Below, one piece after another: positions 48,087 to 58,828 of a DNA stretch of 64,000 nt (positions are counted from its first letter, which is position 1; the number at the start of each line of letters is the position of its first letter). Origin of the DNA: Mantis religiosa (lineage: Eukaryota; Arthropoda; Insecta; Mantodea; Mantidae); the NCBI GenBank assembly GCA_030765055.1, contig CM060953.1:195444982-195508981 (forward strand), read 5' to 3'. A model generated the notes under the pieces. It saw nothing but the letters and a program-made list of their open reading frames with translations. It searched no databases and was not told where the DNA came from. Made by a program: the position numbers and the translations under genes.

Positions 48087-48756
48087 TTAAATACTCTGCT
48101 TCCTCATGGATCAGTTTTGGAAAAATCTGAGTTTTTGTCTTAGCGCGAACAGTAATTATTAAAGATGATTAGGTTGGCGCTCCTCACACACCACTTAGAG
48201 GGAATGCAATAAGGCAACACCGCAGTACTCCGATTGGTTGCCCACCTAGTAGCGCTCAAGGACAAACATCATCGCATTTGAAACACATAAAAAGCTTTTA
48301 GATATCGTGTCTATGTTTGCATCCAAATGCTAACGCACTCGTCTGCTAAGGACCAGTCTTCCATTGAATCAAATGTTCGGTCTCGGCTCAATTAAAGTGT
48401 TCCGTGACACATCAATTTTAACTCAGCGTGCCTTTTTTCTTTCAAGCAAAACACAGCAATATAAATGACCAGAAATGGAGGGAATACCTCGCAGCTATAC
48501 CCAGCGTATATAATTTGAGCTTACTAGCCCCAAGGGGTAGACGATGAACGTCTTCCTCGCGTGTAACATGTTTACAACATTTGTTTCAGAAGGAAAGTTA
48601 AGTCGGTATCATGTGTCGTAGATTTGTGTAAAATACACGTAAAAGAATGTCAAGCCTGACAAAGAGGCCTCTCAGCAAAATTTCGTGATCGAAATAATGG
48701 AGAACTACTGTTCTTTCAAATGGGGCGACATTTCTCCTTGAATCTACCAGAGCAGC
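48087..48756. other. Unassigned sequence, left flank of the 178-bp array
   Basis: No recognised gene. The minus-strand frame that leaves the array leftwards to 48598 shows no known domain. Confidence 0.3.
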
Positions 48757-50462
48757 AATTACGCTCATTTCGTAGTAAACAGATCCACTACCAGAGCAGA
48801 TAAACAGTTCAAGCTCCTCTCCCTCTTCAGGCCCCGCTTGTCTTCTTGTGGTGGGTAGACAGTACATAATACCTATCACTGCAGTTACTGAAACGAGCAT
48901 TACATCTGACAGTATGGCTGACTCATATGTACTCTCATACACTCATTTCGTAGTAAACAGATCCATTGACAGAGGAGATAAACAGTTCAAGCTCTTCTCC
49001 CTCTTCAGGCCCCGCTTGTCTTCTTGTGGTGGGTAGACAGTACATAATACCTATCACTACAGTTACTGAAACGAGCATTAGATCTGACAGCATGGGTGAC
49101 TCATTTGTACTCTCATACACTCATTTCGTAGTAAACAGATCTACTAACAGAGCAGATAAACAGTTCAAGCTCCTCTCCCTCTTCAGGCCTCGCTTGCCTT
49201 CTTGTGGTGGGTAGACAGTACATAATACCTATCACTGCAGTTACTGAAACGAGCATTAGATCTGACAGTATGGGTGACTCATATGTACTCTCATACACTC
49301 ATTTCGTAGTAAACAGATCTACTAACAGAGCAGATAAACAGTTCAAGCTCCTCTCCCTCTTCAGGCCCCGCTTGTCTTCTTGTGGTGGGTAGACAGTACA
49401 TAATACCTATCACTGCAGTTACTGAAACGAGCATTAGATCTGACAGCATGGGTGACTCATTTGTACTCTCATACACTCATTTCGTAGTAAACAGATCTAC
49501 TAACAGAGCAGATAAACAGTTCAAGCTCCTCTCCTTCTTCAGCCCCCGCTTGCCTTCTTGTAGTGGGTAGACAGTACATAATACCTATCACTGCAGTTAC
49601 TGAAACGAGCATTAGATCTGACAGCATGGGTGACTCATATGAACTCTCATACACTCATTTCGTAGTAAACAGATCTACTAACAGAGCAGATAAACAGTTC
49701 AAGCTCCTCTCCCTCTTCATGTCCCGCTTGTCTTCTTGTAGTGGGTAGACAGTACATAATACCTATCACTACAGTTACTGAAACGAGCATTAGATCTGTC
49801 AGTATGGGTGACTCATATGTACTCTCATACACTCATTTCGTAGTAAACAGATCTACTAACAGAGCAGATAAACAGTTCAAGCTCCTCTCCCTCTTCATGT
49901 CCCGCTTGTCTTCTTGTAGTGGGTAGACAGTACATAATACCTATCACTGTAGTTACTGAAACGAGCATTAGATCTGGCAGAATGGGTGACTCATATGTAC
50001 TCTCATACACTCATTTCGTAGTAAACAGATCCACTAACAGAGCAGATAAAGAGTTCAAGCTCCTCTCCCTCTTCAGACCCCGCTTGTCTTCTTGTGGTGG
50101 GTAGACATTACATAATACCTATCACTGCAGTTTCTGAAACGAGCATTAGATCTGACAGCATGGGTGACTCATATGTACTCTCATACACTCATTTCGTAGT
50201 AAACAGATCTACTAACAGAGCAGATAAACAGTTCAAGCTTCTCTCCCTCTTCAGGCTTCGCTTGTCTTCTTGTGGTGGGTAGACAGTACATAATACCTAT
50301 CACTACAGTTACTGAAACGAGCATTAGATCTGGCAGCATGGGTGACTCATATGTACTCTCATACACTCATTTCGTAGTAAACAGATCTACTAACAGAGCA
50401 GATAAACAGTTCAAGCTCCTCTCCCTCTTCATGCCCCGCTTTCCTTCTTGTGGTGGGTAGAC
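48757..50462. repeat. 178-bp satellite, about 9.6 units
   Basis: Head-to-tail units at a strict 178-bp spacing (GTGGGTAGAC at 48851, 49029, 49207). Landmarks per unit: CTCATTTCGTAGTAAACAG, GATAAACAGTTCAAGCTCCT, TAATACCTATCACTGCAGTT and a TGACTCAT motif identical to the AP-1 core. 178 is not a multiple of three, so the many ~61-codon frames on both strands are artefacts of repetition. The right edge runs directly into the IS630-like fragment at 50463. Confidence 0.95.
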
Positions 50463-50765
50463 AGTATAATCTAATTGAGTTAATGTGGGCTCAAATTATG
50501 TTGCAAACAGAAAAAAATACTTTAAAAGTGACTGACGTTGAACGACTTATTCACGAGGAAGCTGACATGCAGGAAAACTACAAGAAGACAACTTTTGGAA
50601 ATAAATATCACGTGACTAAATGTTCGAGCCTATCATCGTAAATTTGCACTCGGACGATGAAGTCAATGACGAATTATATCTTGATGTAAGTGACATTGAG
50701 AGCTATATGGTTGGACCAATACCAGTTCCATTGGATAAGAAAAATAGGTAATTCATAAACTAAAA
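50463..50765 (+). pseudogene. IS630/Tc1-type transposase, C-terminal fragment (right inverted arm)
   Basis: Encodes LIELMWAQIMLQTE, then TLKVTDVERLIHEEA, and after a frameshift FEPIIVNLHSDDEVNDELYL and an acidic tail with a stop near 50750. This corresponds to the family's NPIELIWAQIK block, post-catalytic helix and EPxIINLxxSDDE terminus. It is an inverted partner of 47040-47395, and the 178-bp array ends exactly at its border. Confidence 0.75.
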
Positions 50766-50769
50766 TATA

Positions 50770-51062
50770 TGTACGTAGGCAGTGGAGGACTTTGTAGTGG
50801 AATGAATTTTTGTGTTTTTATCGCCGCCATAGACGGAAAGTTTAAGGAAATACATCCGAAGGGCTGCCATGTCCGTATAATGACAGGATTCCTAACGCTT
50901 AGGTACAAAGTCATCCGAAGACGCTGGACCTAACCTCACCGTTCCTGGTCCTTACTGTCTAAGCGGATCCTGACCACAGAAAGCGCCATCAATGGTCGCG
51001 GCCGGCTGGGTTCCAACCTATGACCCTTCCGAATGTGAGTACACTTACTACCATCTTTCTGG
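50770..51062 (-). mobile_element. Possible tRNA-derived SINE, fourth type
   Basis: The minus strand from 51062 has an A-box-like GATGGTAGTAAGTGT and, about 35 bp on, a B-box-like GGTTGGAACCC, then a GC-rich body. No second copy exists in the window and no target duplication was found. Confidence 0.35.
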
Positions 51063-52015
51063 ATAGAAATATGTAGTGAATTGCCAATTGGGAAAATCCT
51101 CAAAGAAAAAAGCACTCAGCGTGGATAATATCAGGAAAAGAATCGAGGATTTGCCAAGCTAATTCGCTCCTAATTTGGAGTACAGAATACTAAATGTCTG
51201 TGTTGTATGGTAAACAAGCCTTCTATGTTTATTATGAGATATCACAACGTTAGTTTGCTGCTTACGTATGAGATAATGATAAGACCAAGGCAGGAATTAG
51301 TTGAGGCTTGTCAGACGCTGTGAAAACACACATCGCTCCAATGTAGTGAAACAATTACAGGTAAAAATATTTAATTAATATCATACTCTTAAAGAAAGTC
51401 CAGATGAACCTTCAATAATCTTTCAATACTTTTAAAACTTGAATTTTGCGTCACTGAAAACCTTGTTGAGTAATCTCTATGCTTTTTTACCGCAGAATAT
51501 CAAAGTATGACTGATTCTGAAGGTTAGCGATTTCAGTAAAACTTGTTCTTTCTATAAAAATTAAAGTTAGAAAGAGAGATGATTTAAAAACAGGAAACGT
51601 AAAGATAAAAACCAAAGTTAACAACTTCGTACTTTTAAGTTTAAACTTCTTTGGATATCGGCTCTGAAACTTCGTGCAAACTTCTTCGTGTAGTTGATAA
51701 CTCTAGTGACTTCGGTTTTTGAGTAAAACTTTGTTCGAAATCTGTTAATACAGATATGTTTCTTATTTTCGAAGTAGTACTAGTAGTAATTTATTTCCTT
51801 TTACATCAACAAATGGAAATACAAAATCAAGATTGCAAATTATAAAATCCATACTGAAATATGCCATATATTCCTAAATCCTGAAAATCCTATCATGTTA
51901 TCATGTTGCCCACCACTGAATAGTAATTCGGTCCCCATACACCTAACCCTAGGTTTTTGTGTATTGGAGGCCCTCTGCTCCTTTTTAGACTTTCTACCAT
52001 TTCACCTATCCCACT
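51063..52015. other. Unassigned sequence
   Basis: No recognised gene; the part next to 52015 is probably the 3' UTR of the LINE relic on the minus strand. Confidence 0.3.
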
Positions 52016-53060
52016 CTACATTTTTCTCTTAATTGTTCTTAGCCATCTCTCTTTAACTTTCCCTAAACAATTCCCTATATTTCTCCTGTTCTTTTCTCCT
52101 TTTATTGACAACATTTTTCTAATTACTACTTCACCCCCCCCCCCCACCAAATTGTCCCATTTACATAGCCAGGCCTGCTCTCTCCATATCTTTGTTTGAC
52201 TACAATTTAATATACAATGGAAATCTGCATTCTCTTCTCCACACAATGGACATTTATCTAGCTCCCTCTCTTGACCTATTCCTTTCAAGTTTCTCACTCC
52301 TGTTCTCGCCCAAGCAAAACCTTCTCGCCCTAACTTACTACATATATCTATATATCCTTCCCTCCCCCAGGTTGTTTTCATTTCTCTATATAATCTCAGT
52401 GAGCTTTTGTCACTTGTATTGGCAAAAATGTCTTGTCTGTCAATATCTTCTAATCTTAGCTTAACTTCTTTCCAGAAGCCTGTATACCCATACTCTGCAT
52501 TTATCCAAGAATGACCCATACCTTTCTGCTTCAACAAGTCATACATTTTATGTGCCCAAGACCCACTCCAGTTACTTCTCTTTTGAGTATGAAAACATTC
52601 TTTAATTATATTGCCATCTTCCAAGTTAGTGATTCTGTATAAATATTTCATTGCCCTTGACAAGATTTTAATTTTAGTAGAATGCCTGCCTAGTTACCAT
52701 TGTGCTGGTGATGCTATCCGTAATCCCAGTATATATTTACAAAAGGATCTATGCACTCTATCAGTCTCTCTCCAAGCTTCATCTACTCCCCAAACCTCTG
52801 ATCCATGTAACATTCTATTTTCTACCCCTGCCGTATAAATCCTCTCCAACCATTTGACATTTATATATGTCAGTTTACTGTAGCATGATGGAAAAACCAG
52901 CGTTTGTACTTTTTTCGAAGTAAAGACCGTTAGATTGTATAATCCAGCGTCATCATTCAGCCATGTATCCCCCAACCGTACCAGTTTATAGTTTTTGATA
53001 TGAAGAATTCCTTGATATTCATTTGTTCTCAAAATATCTTCCATAGATCTGGGCCATATA
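52016..53060 (-). pseudogene. LINE ORF2 C-terminal region
   Basis: One frame from about 53060 to the stop at 52016, interrupted only by TAA at 52694-52696. It holds the region after the reverse transcriptase palm: VKWLERIYTAGVENRMLHGS with EVWGVDEAW, then RVHRSFCKYILGL, a basic linker, and a CPLCGEENADFHCILNC zinc-knuckle-like motif followed by SQTKIWR. This order (thumb-like segment, YGxExWG-type motif, CxxC..H..C) is typical of the C-terminus of Jockey/CR1/R1-type LINEs. Apart from one stop the frame is intact over about 340 codons, so the copy is not very old. Catalytic RT motifs are absent. Confidence 0.82.
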
Positions 53061-53904
53061 TCTAAGTTGAGCTTTCGAGTGCACCTCTGTTCATTTTTTT
53101 TTAAACTCAGTAAGTATTCTCAAAATGCCATTACTTGATCTTTCAGAACTTTCAGAAGAACTTTAACCTCAAACTTTGTTCCCTCCATTTTAAACTATTG
53201 TATACCAACTGCGGAATAACAGTTATAGAACGCTAGGAGTACTATTGGCAAAAATAAAAGCATATCTACGAGATACGACATAAACCCAATTATAGGCATG
53301 GCCCGGAGGTTTAGCTATAAGTTCAAGCTAGTTGTACCAATCCAGTTAGTAAACAACTTGGACTGCTGATTATAGATAACGTTCAATTGTCTCCGGCAAG
53401 TAGATAGGGCATACGCTTCAAGTTAAAACAAACGATGCACAAACGAATATTTCCAAACAATAACCAAAACAAATGTATTATTAGAAGATTATGAATTATT
53501 TTTCATCTAATGTCATTAACCTTATATTATAAAGACAGGAGAAAAGAGGGAAAATATGGCATAAGCATCTAACGTTAATTTATATAGAATCGATACATTT
53601 TCTCACGGTCTGTACATTTTAAATTCTTTATTTGAACCACTTTTTTTACAAAAACAAATCTTGCCATCTGAGAAAAAATTATGCAAGTATACCTGAAGCT
53701 GTATGAGATGTTCTTAACTTACGTAGTAGTACCAACCTTGTTTAAATTTGCCACAATTATGTCACGATAGAAAACAATTTTCCTTTACAAACTTCAAAAT
53801 ATAAATTGGTATTTAAGTCAGGACAGACGTAATGTTTAATTCAAATGAATTATTTATTTTACATATTCCAAAATTTTATAATTTACAACTTAAGACTACA
53901 TATA
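53061..53904. other. Unassigned AT-rich sequence
   Basis: No recognised gene or repeat between the upper LINE relic and the 144-bp tandem repeat. Confidence 0.3.
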
Positions 53905-54481
53905 TTTGTCTTTACCTTGTTGCTACCTTGTCTTACATGACATCCTGGTCTTCTGCTCTGTCAAATAGCTCTTAACCTCCATGATTTCTTGTTGCTTAAC
54001 TAGCCCCTTTCTTGCCTCCATCTTCCTTTCTTATATTCTTTACATTTATTTGTGTTTACATTGTTGCTACCTTGTCTTACATGACATCCTGGTCTTCTGC
54101 TCTGTCAGATAGCTCTTAACCTCCATGATTTCTTGTTGCTTAACTAGCCCCTTTCTTGCCTCCATCTTCCTTTCTTATATTCTTTACATTTATTTGTCTT
54201 TACCTTGTTGCAACCTTGTCTTATATGACACCCTGGTCTTCTGCTCTGCCAGGTAACTCTTAACCTCCATGCTTCCTTGTTAGTTAATTAGCCCCTTTCT
54301 TGCCTCCATCTTCCTTTCTTATATTCTTTACATTTATTTGTCTTTACCTTGTTGCAACCTTGTCTTATATGACACCCTGGTCTTCTGCTTTCCCAGGTAG
54401 CTCTTAACCTCCATACCTCCTTGTTACTTAATTAGGCCCTTTCTTCCCCCTCATCTTCCTTTCTTATATTCTTTACATTTC
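53905..54481 (-). repeat. 144-bp tandem repeat at the 3' side of a LINE (4 units)
   Basis: Four units at exactly 144-bp spacing (TCTTACATGACA or TCTTATATGACA at 53931, 54075, 54219, 54363), built from TTCTGCTCTGTCA, CTCTTAACCTCCATG and CATCTTCCTTTCTTATATTC. The array follows the coding remnant at 54527-54960 on the minus strand, i.e. lies in the expected 3' UTR. 144 equals 48 codons, and one minus-strand frame (MEARKGLVKQQEI...) stays open through several units, so a coding origin is possible. Confidence 0.9.
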
Positions 54482-54526
54482 TTGTCCATTTTTCTTTTAC
54501 CTTCTATAAGAACTCACCAATACTTC

Positions 54527-54960
54527 TTACCTTCTTTTCCTCCTTTCCCGTTTAACTACTATCCTCTTCTCTACTTTCTCCCATTTTTCCTCCCAAATCT
54601 TTTTTCTCCACATTGCAACCTCCTTGCATTCTGTTACATGGTGTTCTATAATTTCTTTTCTCCCACACAATTCACAAATTCTCTTTCCCCTACCTCTTAT
54701 TCCTCTTAGAAATATTTTCCCTGCTCTCATCCAAGCTAGCCCTTCTCTCTTGCCTATTGCAGTAATCTACATATGCTTCTCGTGCCCAGTTTCTTTTTAT
54801 TTGCGTTTAAAATTGTAGTGATTTCATATTTTCTATACTTACCCATATTTCTTGCCTTTCTATATCTTCTATTCTGCATTTTACTAATTTATCCACATCG
54901 CTTCTATTCCTTTCCTCTAATCTCCATATATCTCTCATTTTTATTTTTTCCATAGTTCCT
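54527..54960 (-). pseudogene. LINE ORF2 C-terminal fragment, related to 52016-53060
   Basis: The first frame (Met 54953) gives DKLVKCRIEDIERQEIW, matching KLRLEDIDRQDIF of the other relic, then a stop and the NWAREAYVDYCNRQERR stretch. After a frameshift near 54735 it continues LAWMRAGKIFLRGI and CELCGRKEIIEHHVTECKEV, the same zinc-knuckle-like motif. The C-terminus is Lys/Arg/Glu-rich. It is a diverged relative and not a recent duplicate of 52016-53060. Confidence 0.75.
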
Positions 54961-55441
54961 CCTATATTTGTCCACCAACTATTCGAGTTCTCTAATCTTT
55001 TTTGCTATCTCATGCATAATTTCATCCTGGCAACAATATACACATGTATTTATGCTGCGAATTACTAACATTAATGCCTATTTTTTAGATTGTTGCAAAA
55101 TATATTTGGTTTCTTTATTTATGAATAAATGTGGAAGATATTATAATACGCTGTGTCCCCCGTTTGGTAGTTTGGTTGTGTGTATTACGTGTGTGTTGCA
55201 AACGTCTCTACCCGCTCACTTATGATAAAGAAATTACGACGTCATTAAATTACAAGGTATAATAAAACCAATAAATGAAGATAACTCTGATAAATAGTCC
55301 AAAAGGATTTAATAACTTACAAAGAAAAACAGAAGCGATCTAAATGTGAATGTTTTATAAAGTTGTGTTAAGTTAGGGGGTTGTAAGAATAGCAATATAT
55401 TAAATGTAGATCTTGGCTGGTCTAAGTCATCAATAAATATA
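54961..55441. other. Unassigned sequence
   Basis: No recognised gene; ends at the TA where mariner is inserted. Confidence 0.3.
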
Positions 55442-55543
55442 CGAGGGCTGTTTAATAAAGAATGATCATAATTTTTGCACTAAAATTCAATCTTATTATA
55501 TTCTGTTAGCTTAATGTGAAGCAAACACGCCGCAGTAGTTTCA

Positions 55544-55827
55544 TTGTTTGTACTCCTGGTTCCCGCCTGTGAGAACCAGGCAAGTTCAGACATGTTCAGT
55601 ATCGCCTACCGCTGCAATGGAGATAACATGCAGTTAAAGTTGATGTTAGAGGAAGATCCGGAGTTTCTTTCAAACGTAATCACTGCTGATGAAACTTGGC
55701 TATATCATTTTGATCCTGAGAGCAAACAGCAAAGCTCAGTGTGGAAATCTCCTTCATCACCAACCCCCAAAAAAGTAAAAGTGGTTGCTTCTGCTGGGAA
55801 AGTTATGGCCATCTCATTCTTTGATAT
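55544..55827 (+). pseudogene. mariner transposase, first catalytic motif (upstream of LTR)
   Basis: Contains EEDPEFLSNVITADETWLYH with the first catalytic Asp and FDPESKQQSSVWKSP, then KVKVVASAGKVMAISFFDI, where the LTR interrupts the frame. The N-terminal helix-turn-helix region is deleted. The peptide before about residue 25 is 5' UTR read-through. Confidence 0.88.
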
Positions 55828-55883
55828 TGTAACCTTGTGGGTTCGTGAAATTAAAAGTCCAATTGCACAAATTTAAAATGTTC

Positions 55884-55889
55884 TTTATT
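55884..55889 (-). promoter_or_regulatory. Poly(A) signal of solo LTR
   Basis: AATAAA on the minus strand, about 185 bp downstream of the predicted start site, defining the end of R. Confidence 0.6.
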
Positions 55890-56070
55890 TCCACCGAATG
55901 ACAGTTGGAACACTTGCCGATTACATAAAATTACGTAGCGCACAAAATTACAATTCACCAGTTCGTCCGTTACAGTTCCACTTGCACTCGCAATCACGTA
56001 CACTCCTCCGATGCACGTACGCAGTCCGTCCCCTCACTGGGCGCTCCTCACGGCTGCTCGCCTAGAACTG

Positions 56071-56104
56071 AACTGAACTCGCCAACAGCAGCCCCCTTTT
56101 TATA
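56071..56104 (-). promoter_or_regulatory. Core promoter of solo LTR (TATA plus initiator)
   Basis: Minus strand: TATAAAAA at 56097-56104 and the arthropod initiator TCAGTT at 56071-56076, with the initiator A 30 bp from the first T of the TATA box. The spacing is ideal for Pol II. The upstream U3 is GC-rich. Confidence 0.75.
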
Positions 56105-56313
56105 GGGATATCGCTGTTCCCCGAAGTCTCGCGTTTCAATGAATCACCGCGAAGGTTCCAGACGGCAGGGGGAGGGAAAAGAGACGGCCAGTGAGGTTTT
56201 TCCAACCATCCCTTCGTTAGCGCTATAAGACAAATGGGTAGGCGTGGCCGAATACCTCCCGTCTGGACCTACTGCCGGCCAGTTCAAAAGGGAGTTCCGA
56301 CGTCCGGGGGACA

Positions 56314-56804
56314 ATATTCATGGAATGGTTTATCAGCATGTTTTACCTGCACACACATCAGTAACTAGACAATACTACAGGGATGCCCTGAAAACATTGC
56401 AAGTCCATATCAGGCGCAAAAGACGACATTTCCGTGAAGCAGGCTGTATGCTGCACCACGATAATGCGCGGCCGCATATTGCCAATGTTGTTGCTGAATA
56501 TCTTGCAAAAATCAACGTGAAGGGCATTCCTCACCCTCCCTATAGTCCGGATTTAGCCCAATGTGACTTTTTTCTATTCCCTAACTTGAAGAAACGCCTT
56601 CGTGGGAGGCATTATCCAGTATCAGACGCAGTGGTGAAGGCTGCGGGGGCGATTTTGAAGGATCTCTCAAAAATGGTTCTCCAGCATGTCTTTGAAGACG
56701 GCAGAAACGCTGGGACAAGTGCTGGGACTATTTTGAGAAGGACCGTCAAAATTATGAGAATGAGTAAAGGTATGTTGTCAAAAAAAAGTTCTGATCTTTC
56801 TTAA
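56314..56804 (+). pseudogene. mariner transposase, second and third catalytic motifs (downstream of LTR)
   Basis: Resumes with HGMVYQHVLPAHTSV, then MLHHDNARPHIANVVAEYL with the second Asp, and YSPDLAQCDFFLFPNLKKRL with the third Asp, spaced as in D,D34D mariners. The C-terminus (VFEDGRNAGTSAG) departs from the usual W.KRWDKC pattern, a further sign of decay. The frame upstream to 56244 is LTR sequence and not part of the gene. Confidence 0.9.
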
Positions 56805-56822
56805 TAGAACAGCCATTGCATA

Positions 56823-57289
56823 ATCAGCGATGACTGGGTTTCAGGCAGCATCTTCTGGTTTTTGTTCACCCGTCATTTTTTCTAAACGAAAATAAAAACA
56901 AAAGCGCATCGCTGTAGTTTCAATAATAATACGATTCATCCACAACCTTCTATATCAGTATTATGTACACGTCTCTCGGCATTAACAGGTGTTTGTTAAC
57001 ATTTTCAGAAAAGAAGCTGGTGAAATGAAAGAATTTTAACACTTTTATTAACGCTGTGGCAATTGTAACGTTATAGTTGATTTTAACATCTGTTGTTGAA
57101 CTTGGGCATGAATTTTTTTTTACTAAACCTACGAGCTTCACTTATCAGCTGTATCTTTTATTCTATATTCCTTTGTAAAATAATCAGGATATGCCAATGA
57201 ATAAAACCAGCCTTGAAGAGGATTTCATGTAATAAACAAGTCGGTAGGAACGCTTTAGGTCAAAGGCCCGCTACCACATATAGCAGCGT
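56823..57289. other. Unassigned AT-rich sequence
   Basis: No recognised gene or repeat. Confidence 0.3.
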
Positions 57290-58441
57290 TAGCTCAGTGT
57301 ATTTTGGAAAGTTGGAATCAGACATCGTAGAACGAAATCTACCGGAAAGCCCGAACACTCCGGTCTCTATCAAATCGGGAGCGATGGACAGCTCCAAAGT
57401 GCTTTCCTTGGGGCAATACCTGGAGTCCAAATAGGCCGCCCCATCAAATCAAGACGGCCGGAAGTGGATATGCCATTTACGCGCGTCATCGCCATAGGGA
57501 AGACTTCTCGGTGGGGCCGCCTGGTGATCTAGCACACTTTCTACTAGCTCTGCAGGTTGGTACCGGGGACGTTTTAGGCAGCCCTCTGCCCCCTCCGGGT
57601 GGCCGAACCCTGGCCGGAGGTACTCAATCTCCCGCGGGTGCCAAGAACACACTACCCCCTCGAGTCCAACCCAATACGAACAACTCCCATTTGGGGAGGG
57701 TATCGAATGTGCGGTCCAAGGTTCCTCTAGTAACATGAGAGGTACCACGTATGCTAGGGATCCGCAGCGCCCGCACCACAGCAGCTGAAGGGTACTGATC
57801 CTCTCCCCTATAGCAGGTAGAGTCAGACATTCTTTATATACACAGAGGAACTACCCAAAAGTCCAAGGACCCTGGCCTCCTACCCGGGAGTGATGGAAAA
57901 TTTCGAGGCTCTTTGAATAGGGCAATATCTTGTTTCCTAAACCCCCCCCCCCATCGACAAAAACTTCAAGACGGGATGGAACTGGATACGGCACTTACCC
58001 CGAAGGGAAGACTACTGAAAACCTCGGTGAGGCCGCCTGGTGATCTGCACACCTTCTACTAACTCTGCTAACTACCTGGGACGTATGAGGCAATTTTCTA
58101 TCCCCTCCGGGTGGTCGTAGCCTGGCCGGAGGTACTCGATTTCCCGCGGTTGTCGGGAACACACTGCCCCCTCGTGTCCAATGCAATCCGAACAACTCCT
58201 ATTCGGGAGGAGTGTCTTGAGGCCATAGGACCAGATGGGGGGGCGGCTTGTTAGTCTCTAGGTCTTGCTCTATGGAAAGCCCCACGAAGACGCTGGGCAC
58301 CCTTTCGGGACAGTTCAGTACCTTCAGTCATTAAAGGAGAGGTCAGTCTTCACTTTGTGTGGATTAGCTAGGAGATATCCTCGAGGTTATATTCCCGGGT
58401 GGGGGAGAGGGGAGGGATCGAATGTTCGGCCCGAGGTTCCC
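57290..58441. repeat. GC-rich ~515-bp imperfect tandem repeat (about 2.3 units)
   Basis: Blocks recur 510-516 bp apart: GGCCGCCTGGTGATCT at 57515 and 58031; CCCCTCCGGGTGG with CTGGCCGGAGGTACTC and TCCCGCGG in both units; GGGCAATA near 57410 and 57920. A third partial unit begins near 58420 and resumes at 58695 after a SINE insertion. It is far more GC-rich than its surroundings. No protein domain is recognised; it may be the 5' UTR of a LINE or another unrecognised element. Confidence 0.75.
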
Positions 58442-58450
58442 CTGGTAACG

Positions 58451-58685
58451 CTTTTTTTTTTAAGTTTACGTCCTCCAACGTTAAGTAATATCGGATGATG
58501 AATGAAATGATGTTCAAATGAGAATAGCGTACATAGAGCTTAGAGTTATCCGACATTCGTATTTCAGGATAAGGGAAAACACTGGAAAAACCTTATCCAG
58601 ATTACTCACTCTGACCGAGATTCGAAGTCAGGATCTCTTGAACGTGAGGCAGACATGCTACCACCACGCTACCGAGGCGGGCCCG
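58451..58685 (-). mobile_element. Family-3 SINE, single-body copy with poly(A) tail
   Basis: Minus strand: tRNA-like head (CGGTAGCGTGGTGGTAGCAT, B-box GACTTCGAATCTC), linker CTGGATAAGGTTTTTCCAG, one 108-bp-type body unit, and an A-tract tail at the 3' end (58451-58461). Flanked by the 9-bp duplication CTGGTAACG (58442-58450 and 58686-58694). It is inserted inside the GC-rich repeat. It is the best reference copy for the family and shows that the ancestral element has a single body unit. Confidence 0.93.
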
Positions 58686-58694
58686 CTGGTAACG

Positions 58695-58828
58695 TCAGAG
58701 AAACCACAGCTGCTAGGGGTCCGCAGCGCCCACACCACGGCAACTGAAGGAGACGGAACTTCTCCCCTATGGGGACAAAAACTTAGTGTAAAAGGACACT
58801 TAATTCTCATTAATTGTTTTAATACTTA
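58695..58828. repeat. GC-rich repeat, continuation after SINE
   Basis: GTCCGCAGCGCCCACACCAC and the CAACTGAAGG block match 57758-57790 of the preceding repeat; the match fades after about 58790. Confidence 0.7.

Larger units (their letters stand above)
55828..56313 (-). mobile_element. Solo LTR, 486 bp, inserted in mariner
   Basis: Begins TGTAACC and ends GGGGGACA on the plus strand (TG...CA both ways) and is flanked by a perfect 4-bp duplication ATAT (55824-55827 and 56314-56317). Deleting the insert plus one ATAT brings the two mariner halves back into one frame, which proves the borders. Promoter and poly(A) signals are on the minus strand, giving its orientation. It is unrelated to the BEL/Pao LTRs at 2716 and 5370. 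A 4-bp duplication is common for Ty3/Gypsy elements, but no internal region is left to decide. Confidence 0.9.
55442..56820 (+). mobile_element. mariner, internally deleted and split by a solo LTR
   Basis: Flanked by TA (55440-55441 and 56821-56822). Ends share GGCTGTTYWAT...AAGAWWGATCA, with the 5' end identical in design to the element at 14660-15450. After the start region near 55610 the sequence jumps to the block preceding the first catalytic Asp, so about 420 bp coding for the DNA-binding domain are deleted relative to 14660-15450. A 486-bp solo LTR sits between the first and second catalytic motifs. Confidence 0.93.

Noticed and set aside
48598..50641. A ladder of ~61-codon frames on both strands
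   Set aside because: They repeat with the 178-bp satellite. 178 is not divisible by three, each frame ends at the same place in the unit, and no family is recognised; they are artefacts of repetition.
51957..55225. Plus-strand hydrophobic frames of 60-90 codons
   Set aside because: They are antisense to Lys/Glu-rich LINE coding remnants, which gives Phe/Leu/Ser-rich reverse frames.
57449..58195. Minus-strand frames of 66-99 codons in the GC-rich island
   Set aside because: GC-rich DNA has few stops; the frames differ between the repeated units and show no conserved protein.
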